From Streptomyces sp. PTY087I2 (GTDB taxonomy: Bacteria > Actinomycetota > Actinomycetes > Streptomycetales > Streptomycetaceae): a DNA stretch of 64,000 bases. The position numbers and the translations under genes were made by a program. Under the pieces are notes generated by a model. That model was not told the origin of the DNA. It did not search any database and saw nothing but the letters and a program-made list of their open reading frames with translations. Shown here in pieces: positions 58,778 to 64,000 of this stretch. The DNA lies in assembly GCF_001687325.1 (NCBI RefSeq), contig NZ_LZRD01000027.1:1-64000 (forward strand). Reading direction: 5' to 3'. The number at the start of each line of letters is the position of its first letter. Position 1 is the stretch's first letter.

Positions 58778-61060
58778 TCAGCCCTTGACCGTGAACTCCC
58801 CTCGCAGCAGCGCCTCGTCCCGGGACGACGGGCCCACCAGCAGCTCGAAGCGGCCCGGCTCCACCCTGCGCACGCCCTCCGCGTCCACGAGCGTGCAGTC
58901 GGCCACCGGCAGCCCGAAGACGATCTCGCGCGACTCCCCCGGGGCCAGCGCCACCTGCCGGTAGGCCTTCAGCTCCTTCTCCGCCCAGGTCACCGATGTC
59001 ACCGTGTCGCTCACGTACACCTGGACCGTCTCCAGGGCGGGCCGCGCCCCCGTGTTGGTCACCGTGACCCGGGCCCGTACGGTCTCCGACTCGTCGACCA
59101 CCGCCGTCAGCACCTCCAGGTCCGTGTAGGCGACCGTCGAGTAGCTCAGCCCCTCGCCGAACGCGAACGCCGGGCGCTGGGTGAGGTCCGCGTAGCGCGT
59201 ACCGTGCTGGCCGCGCACCTGGTTGTAGTACGTCGGCTGCTGGCCCGCGTGCCGGGCGAAGGACAGCGGCAGCCGCCCGGTCGGCTCGATCAGCCCGAGG
59301 AGCAGTTCGGCGATCGCCCGGCCGCCGAGCATGCCCGGGTTGGCCGCGTACACGATCGCCGCCGCGTCCAGCGCGGACGGCGGCAGCACCAGCGGCTTGG
59401 AGCTGATGACGACGACCACCAGCGGCTTGCCCGTCGCCGCCAGGGCGTCCAGCAACGCCACCTGGTCGCCGACGAGTTCGAGGGTGGCCGTCGACTTGCC
59501 CTCGCCGATCAGCTCGATCCGGTCGCCGACGACGGCGACCACATGGTCGGCGGCCTCGGCGGCGGCGACGGCCTCGGCGATCAACTCCGCGTCGGGGGCG
59601 GCCGGGTGGACGACCTCAGGGCGGGGCTGGCCGTCGGGGAAGAACTCCCCCTCCGGGTCCGGCCCGACCTCCAGGATCCGGGCGCCGGGCGCGTACGAGA
59701 CGGTCCAGTCGGCGGGAACGTGGTCGCGGAAGCCGTCGAGGACCGTACGGATCATGACGCGCGGCTGGCCGTCCGGCAGCCAGTCGGCCTGTCCGGAGGA
59801 GCCCGCCCAGTCGCCCAACTGGGTCTGCGCGTCATCGGCGTTGGGGCCGATGACCGCGACCGTACGGGGACCGGGCCCGGTGGCCCGCCCCTCTCCGCCG
59901 GCCTCCAGGCCGCCCGCGAACGGCAGCGTGCCGTCGTTCGTCAGCAGCACCAGCGAGCGGCGGGCCGCCTCCAGGTTCAGCGCCCCGTGCGCCCCGCTGC
60001 CGATGACTTCCGCCTGCCGGTCGGCGTCGGGGTGGCGCGGATTCTCGAAGAGGCCGAGCTCGAACTTGAGCGTGAGGATGCGGCGTACGGCGGCGTCGAT
60101 CTCCGCCTCCGTCAACTGGCCCTGGGCCACCGCCTCCTGGGCCCCCTCGAAGAAGTTCGACGTGGTCATCACCATGTCGTTGCCCGCGCGGACCGCCGCC
60201 GCCGACGCCTGCGCGTAGTCGGCGTAGACCTTCTGCTCCCACACCATGCGGCCGACGTTGTCCCAGTCGGTGACCAGCGTCCCGGTGTAGCCCCACTCGC
60301 CGCGCAACACCTCGTTCAGCAGCCAGTTGTTGACGGTGATCGGCACGCCGTCCATCGACTGGTAGCCGAGCATGAAGGTCCGGCAGCCCTCCTTCGCGAC
60401 CCGCTCGAACGGCGGCAGGAACCAGGAGCGCAGCTTGCGGCGGGAGATGTCCGCCTCGCTGGCGTCCCGGCCGCCCTGGGTCTCGGAGTACCCGGCGAAG
60501 TGCTTGGCGCAGGCGAGGATCGCGGTCGGGTCGTCCAGGCCCTCACCCTGGTAGCCGCGCACCATCGCGGAGGCCAACTCGCCGATCAGGAAAGGGTCTT
60601 CGCCGAACGTCTCGCTGACCCGGCCCCACCGCAGGTCCCGGGTGATGCAGAGCACCGGCGAGAACGTCCAGTGCACCCCGGTCGCCGCGACCTCCACCGC
60701 CGTGGCCCGCGCGATCCGCTCGACCAGCTCCGGGTCCCAGGTGGCGGCCATCCCGAGCTGTGTCGGGTAGATCGTGGCGCCCTCCCAGAACGAGTGCCCG
60801 TGGATGCAGTCCTCCGCGACGAGCAGCGGGATGCGCAGCCGGGTCCTCGCGGTGAGCTCGGCGGCCTCGCGCACCCGCTCCGGCGACGCGTGCAGGATCG
60901 AGCCCGCGTGCAGGTCCTCGACGAGATGCCGCACGCCCTCCTTGGCGTTGAGCTGGAGCATCTGGCCCACCTTCTCGGGCAGCGTCATGCGCCCCAGGAG
61001 GTCGGCGACCCGCTCCGCGACGGGCAGCGCGGGGTCGAGATACGGCGGCTTGGGACCCAC
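58778..61060 (-). CDS. glycoside hydrolase family 3 (beta-glucosidase/xylosidase type)
   Basis: A 760-residue cytoplasmic GH3 enzyme. The N-terminal TIM barrel holds the substrate motif KHFAGYSETQGGRDAS and the nucleophile Asp at residue 265 in TLVTDWDNVG. The alpha/beta sandwich (TVAVIGPNADDAQTQLGDWA, VVAVVGDRIELIGEGKSTAT) and a fibronectin-III-like C-domain (RVTVTNTGARPALETVQVYV) follow. It releases terminal sugars from short oligosaccharides; which sugar is not readable. No signal peptide. GTG 61060 is chosen for the AGAGGAAG before it. It is divergent from a TetR gene that probably controls it. Confidence 0.93.
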   Translation of the reverse strand: MGPKPPYLDPALPVAERVADLLGRMTLPEKVGQMLQLNAKEGVRHLVEDLHAGSILHASPERVREAAELTARTRLRIPLLVAEDCIHGHSFWEGATIYPTQLGMAATWDPELVERIARATAVEVAATGVHWTFSPVLCITRDLRWGRVSETFGEDPFLIGELASAMVRGYQGEGLDDPTAILACAKHFAGYSETQGGRDASEADISRRKLRSWFLPPFERVAKEGCRTFMLGYQSMDGVPITVNNWLLNEVLRGEWGYTGTLVTDWDNVGRMVWEQKVYADYAQASAAAVRAGNDMVMTTSNFFEGAQEAVAQGQLTEAEIDAAVRRILTLKFELGLFENPRHPDADRQAEVIGSGAHGALNLEAARRSLVLLTNDGTLPFAGGLEAGGEGRATGPGPRTVAVIGPNADDAQTQLGDWAGSSGQADWLPDGQPRVMIRTVLDGFRDHVPADWTVSYAPGARILEVGPDPEGEFFPDGQPRPEVVHPAAPDAELIAEAVAAAEAADHVVAVVGDRIELIGEGKSTATLELVGDQVALLDALAATGKPLVVVVISSKPLVLPPSALDAAAIVYAANPGMLGGRAIAELLLGLIEPTGRLPLSFARHAGQQPTYYNQVRGQHGTRYADLTQRPAFAFGEGLSYSTVAYTDLEVLTAVVDESETVRARVTVTNTGARPALETVQVYVSDTVTSVTWAEKELKAYRQVALAPGESREIVFGLPVADCTLVDAEGVRRVEPGRFELLVGPSSRDEALLRGEFTVKG

Positions 61061-61227
61061 GGGACTTCCTCTCACGACGGCCACGAGGGCTACGACGGCT
61101 ACGGCGCACTCGCGGTGCGGCACTCGCAGTACCGTACGCTCAATCCCGACCGCTTGGTAAGTATTCACCCCTGTGAGAATCTGGGGCGGAAGCAGAGAGG
61201 CGTGGCGATGACAGCGGGTGAAGACGC

Positions 61228-61827
61228 GTGACCCCGGGAACCCGACGTAACTACGCCAAGGGCCGGGCCAAGCGGACCGAGATCCTCGACCAGGCGATGA
61301 CCCTGTTCGGCGAGGCCGGCTACCGGGGCGCGTCGCTGCGCGTCATCGCCACCCGCTGCGGCATCTCCCACCCGGGGCTCCTGCACCACTTCCCGACGAA
61401 GGAGGCGCTGCTCCTCGCAGTCCTCCAGCGCCGCGACGACGTGGACGACGAGTGGCTGGCGCTCGGCGTCACCCGGGGCGTGGACCATCTGCGCCGGCTG
61501 GTGGACCTCGCCGAGCTGAACGCCAAACGGCGCGGGATCGTCGAGCTGTTCTCGGTGGTCGCGGCGGAGGCCACGGCCCCCGACCACCCGGCCCACGCGT
61601 ACTTCGAGGCCCGCTACCGTACGTCCGTCGCCAACACCGAACGCGCCTACCTCCAGGCCCGGGAGGCGGGCGAACTCCGGAACGACGTCGACCCGTCGGC
61701 CGCCGCGCAGCAGCTCATCGCGCTGATGGACGGCCTCCAGATCCAGTGGCTGATCAGCGACTGCGCGACGGACATGGCGGGGGTGCTGCGGGCGCACGTG
61801 CGGGCGCAGCTGACCGTGGAGTTCTGA
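61228..61827 (+). CDS. TetR-family regulator
   Basis: A 199-residue regulator: helix-turn-helix at about 12-60 (RAKRTEILDQAMTLFGEAGY, VIATRCGISHPGLLHHFPTK), then a ligand domain (GIVELFSVVAAEATAPDHPA, DGLQIQWLISDCATDM). GTG start. Divergent from the GH3 gene with a 167-base gap that contains an AT-rich stretch (GGTAAGTATTCACC); sugar-responsive control of the glycosidase is likely. Confidence 0.9.
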   Translation: MTPGTRRNYAKGRAKRTEILDQAMTLFGEAGYRGASLRVIATRCGISHPGLLHHFPTKEALLLAVLQRRDDVDDEWLALGVTRGVDHLRRLVDLAELNAKRRGIVELFSVVAAEATAPDHPAHAYFEARYRTSVANTERAYLQAREAGELRNDVDPSAAAQQLIALMDGLQIQWLISDCATDMAGVLRAHVRAQLTVEF

Positions 61828-61854
61828 CGGGCCCCGGCTCCCCGGGCCACCGGG

Positions 61855-61890
61855 GTGACCGGGATGACCGGGATGACCGGCGTGGCCGGG
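61855..61890. repeat. 9-bp tandem repeat
   Basis: GTGACCGGG, ATGACCGGG, ATGACCGGC and GTGGCCGGG follow one another between the convergent TetR and CPBP genes. Confidence 0.7.
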
Positions 61891-61896
61891 CTCCGG

Positions 61897-63084
61897 TCAG
61901 GGAGTCACCCGCTCGATACCGCGGCGGCCGGCGATCCTGGCCACGATCAGGCAGTACAGCGGGGCGAAGACGAGTTCGGCGACCATGGCCTGCCAGGGGG
62001 CGTCGGCGGCGGTCTCCGTGCTGGCCAGTTCGCCGAAGCCGGCAGCCAGGCCGAAGGCCAGCAGGTTGTTCGCGACGTGCATGACGATCACGGCTTCGAG
62101 TCCGCCGGTACGGATCACCAGCCAGCCCCACCACAGCGCCGAGTACAGCAGCAGGACGAACCCGGAGAGTTCGCCGAACCCGTGGGCCAGGGCGAACAGC
62201 AGGGACGCGACGACGACCGCGGGCCAGGGCGAGCGCGCGACCCGGCCGATCACCTGGACCAGCCAGCCCCGGAAGACGTACTCCTCGGCGGCGGCCTGGA
62301 ACGGCACGAGCGCCAGGATCACGGCCAGGCTGAGCAGAAAGACGGGCCACCCGGGGAAGCCGGTGCCCGACTCACCCACCGGCTCGTCGTTCCAGGTCCA
62401 CGCGATCAGCAGGCCGACCTGTACGACCATCAGCGGGACGCCCACGGCGGCGCACCGCCCGAGCCAGCCCCAGCGCAGCCGCCCGACGACGGAGGACACG
62501 GTTCCGGCGGGGCGCCGGCCCAGCACGCGGGCGCCGAACAGGACGATGGGTATCGCGATCGCGATGCCGAGGAGCTGGACAACGAGATCCGCGACCGGGT
62601 CCTCGAAGAAGAGCTCGCTGTCCGCCGACGCGGGCCCCGCGTCCAGCAGCTCCGCGACGACGAACCCGGCGATGCTGATGACCATGACGCCCGCCACGAC
62701 CAGCCCCACGACGGCCGACAGCTCACCGAGCCAGCCGAACCGTCCGCCCTGCCCGTTGCGCCCCTGCTCGTCGTAGCGGGAGCCGGAGGGGGCGCGGACC
62801 GGCCCGGTCGGCGGGCGGCTCCACTCCGGGGGCCTGTCCCAGCCCTGCCCGCCCGGCCATGCCTGTCCTGGCTGCCCTGTCGGCCCTGGCTGCGCTGGCT
62901 GCCATGCCTGCCCTGCGTTTCCTGGCTGCCCTGGCTGCCCGCTCTGCCAGGCCGGTGCGGGCGGGTGCGGTGACTCGGCCGAGGACGGCGGGGCCCAGGG
63001 GGAGGGCGGCCCGTCCGTGCGGGGCGGTTCGCCCGAGGGTGAGGGCGAGGACGAGGACGGAGGCAGGTCAGAAGGGTGGCTCAC
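61897..63084 (-). CDS. CPBP-family intramembrane metalloprotease
   Basis: A 395-residue protein. A 115-residue N-terminal cytoplasmic region is rich in Pro, Gly and Gln with QPGQPG-like repeats. About eight membrane helices follow with the CPBP motifs: EEYVFRGWLVQ (motif 1, EExxxR) near 265, FALAHGFGELSG (motif 2) near 300, and VIVMHVANNLLAF (motif 3). Such Abi/CAAX-like proteases act within the membrane; the target is unknown. The disordered N-terminus is unusually long for the family. Confidence 0.92.
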   Translation of the reverse strand: MSHPSDLPPSSSSPSPSGEPPRTDGPPSPWAPPSSAESPHPPAPAWQSGQPGQPGNAGQAWQPAQPGPTGQPGQAWPGGQGWDRPPEWSRPPTGPVRAPSGSRYDEQGRNGQGGRFGWLGELSAVVGLVVAGVMVISIAGFVVAELLDAGPASADSELFFEDPVADLVVQLLGIAIAIPIVLFGARVLGRRPAGTVSSVVGRLRWGWLGRCAAVGVPLMVVQVGLLIAWTWNDEPVGESGTGFPGWPVFLLSLAVILALVPFQAAAEEYVFRGWLVQVIGRVARSPWPAVVVASLLFALAHGFGELSGFVLLLYSALWWGWLVIRTGGLEAVIVMHVANNLLAFGLAAGFGELASTETAADAPWQAMVAELVFAPLYCLIVARIAGRRGIERVTP

Positions 63085-63117
63085 ATCAGCGATCTTCGGC
63101 TGCCGCCCGCGTGCGGG

Positions 63118-63750
63118 TCAACGCCAGCCGTCCTCGCGGACCCGGGTCGCCAGGTCGATCTTGGTGTAGGTGGGCCGCCCCGCCTCCTGGTACTTGGCCT
63201 TCACCCGGTCCAGGTAGTACTTCGCCGTGTTCACCGTGATCCCGGCCCGGCGGGCGGTCGCCTTCAACGTGAGCCCGGAGGCGTACCCCACCAGTACCTC
63301 GCGTTCCTGCGGCGAGAGCCGGGGGCGGGCCGAGCCCCGGTCGTAGGCCAGGGCGAAGGCCAGCTCCGGGGAGTGGGCGGTGCGCCCGGCCGCGATCTCG
63401 CCGACGGCTTCGACGAGTACGGACAGCTCGTGGTCCTTCGTGAGGAAGCCGTCGGCGCCGTCGGTGATGGCCGCGACGATCCGGTCGCGGTCCGCCACCA
63501 CGCTGATCATCAGCACCCGGCTGCCGGCCGCCCGGAGGCGGCGGATGTTGTCGGCGGGCGGCCGGTCGTCCCGGAGCATCAGGTCCAGCAGGACGACGTC
63601 CGGCGGCTCCCAGGGGCCCGCGAGCAGCTCGTCGACAGTGGCGGCGCACGCGACGAGGTCCAGCTCCTCGACTCCCGCGAACCACGAGCGGATGCCGTCG
63701 CGCAGCATCCGGTCGTCGTCCACCACGGCGACGGTGATCACCCCGGCCAT
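63118..63750 (-). CDS. NarL-family response regulator
   Basis: A 210-residue regulator. The receiver has VAVVDDDRMLRDGI and the phospho-Asp in VVLLDLMLRDDRP. The C-terminal LuxR-type helix-turn-helix is LSPQEREVLVGYASGLTLKA and ITVNTAKYYLDRVKAKYQEA. The start overlaps the kinase gene's 3' end by 13 bases, so the two are translated together. Confidence 0.93.
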   Translation of the reverse strand: MAGVITVAVVDDDRMLRDGIRSWFAGVEELDLVACAATVDELLAGPWEPPDVVLLDLMLRDDRPPADNIRRLRAAGSRVLMISVVADRDRIVAAITDGADGFLTKDHELSVLVEAVGEIAAGRTAHSPELAFALAYDRGSARPRLSPQEREVLVGYASGLTLKATARRAGITVNTAKYYLDRVKAKYQEAGRPTYTKIDLATRVREDGWR

Positions 63751-64000
63751 CTCAGCTCCACGCGCACGCCCTCGCCGGGGGCGCTGTCCACGAAGGCCCG
63801 GCCGCCCACGCCGCGCATCCGGGCGTACACGGAACGGTCGAGCCCGATCCCGCCGGTGGCCTGCCGGGCGGGCCTGCCTGCTTCGTCCGGTCCGCCCCTC
63901 GGTCCGGCGGAACCGACCCCTCCTCCCGGCCCGGCGGGTCTGCCTGCCTCACCCGGCCCGACGGCGCCGGCGTCGAAACCCCGGCCCCGGTCGACCACGG
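63738..64000 (-). CDS. sensor histidine kinase, C-terminal part (cut by window edge)
   Basis: The C-terminal 87 residues of an HPK7-type kinase, continuing beyond base 64000. The ATPase domain is visible as VDRGRGFD (G1-like) and GGIGLDRSVYARMRGVGG (G2-like), then RVELRWPG and the stop. Between them lies a Gly/Pro/Ala-rich insert of about 40 residues, where family members usually have a short ATP lid. It partners the NarL-type regulator encoded next. Confidence 0.85.
   Translation of the reverse strand, partial: VVDRGRGFDAGAVGPGEAGRPAGPGGGVGSAGPRGGPDEAGRPARQATGGIGLDRSVYARMRGVGGRAFVDSAPGEGVRVELRWPG

Noticed and set aside
61061..61227. Possible ATTCAC/GTGAGAAT operator between the GH3 and TetR genes
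   Set aside because: The arms match only with a gap, so the symmetry is too weak to call as a site.

Overview
The window looks like Streptomyces chromosome. Coding DNA is very GC-rich with third positions almost all G or C, starts are often GTG or TTG, and adjacent genes commonly overlap by ATGA or GTGA. The gene content agrees: a conservon, an F420-type oxidoreductase-like protein, DinB and maleylpyruvate-isomerase-like (mycothiol-type) folds, and AfsQ/Cse-like two-component genes. No tRNA or rRNA gene was seen.

Layout. (1) 1-775: the end of an unidentified gene, an AT-richer leader and an 8-repeat type I-E-like CRISPR array. (2) 1.3-11.8 kb, minus strand: a tightly overlapped acyl-CoA catabolic operon (TIGR03084 protein, AtuA/DUF1446, acyl-CoA carboxylase beta and alpha subunits, acyl-CoA dehydrogenase, acyl-CoA ligase, enoyl-CoA hydratase) that ends with its probable TetR repressor. 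A 20-bp palindrome lies upstream of the first gene. (3) 11.9-21 kb: DinB, NUDIX, Sel1-repeat, EamA exporter, LysR, and a fused FAD/Fe-S D-lactate dehydrogenase-type enzyme. (4) 21.2-26.8 kb: a complete conservon (cvnA-D) with two P450 genes, followed by serC. The first P450 lacks the ExxR arginine, and a long stem-loop separates the two P450 genes. (5) 28-40 kb: ordinary single genes and small divergent regulator/target pairs, such as MarR/isochorismatase and TetR/ABC-2 exporter, each with visible operators.

(6) 40.6-58.7 kb is an accessory and decaying zone. It holds a doubly frameshifted membrane protein, a surface-polysaccharide-like set (acyltransferase 3, SGNH lipoprotein, polysaccharide deacetylase) divergent from a response regulator/kinase/lipoprotein operon, and an insertion region of lower GC. 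The lipoprotein gene is intact at 48.3 kb and partly duplicated in inverted orientation at 52.3-52.6 kb. Between the copies lie insertion-sequence debris, a decayed beta-propeller pseudogene and a frameshifted gene of unknown function. Beyond that, at 53.3-57.1 kb, is an intact low-GC set: an ECF-like sigma factor, a zinc deaminase, an aldo/keto-reductase fold protein without its catalytic Tyr and Lys, and a PAS-LuxR regulator. This set is the best candidate here for an undescribed system.

(7) 58.8-64 kb returns to core-like DNA: a GH3 glycosidase with a divergent TetR, a CPBP protease, and a NarL-type response regulator with the C-terminus of its kinase at the window edge.
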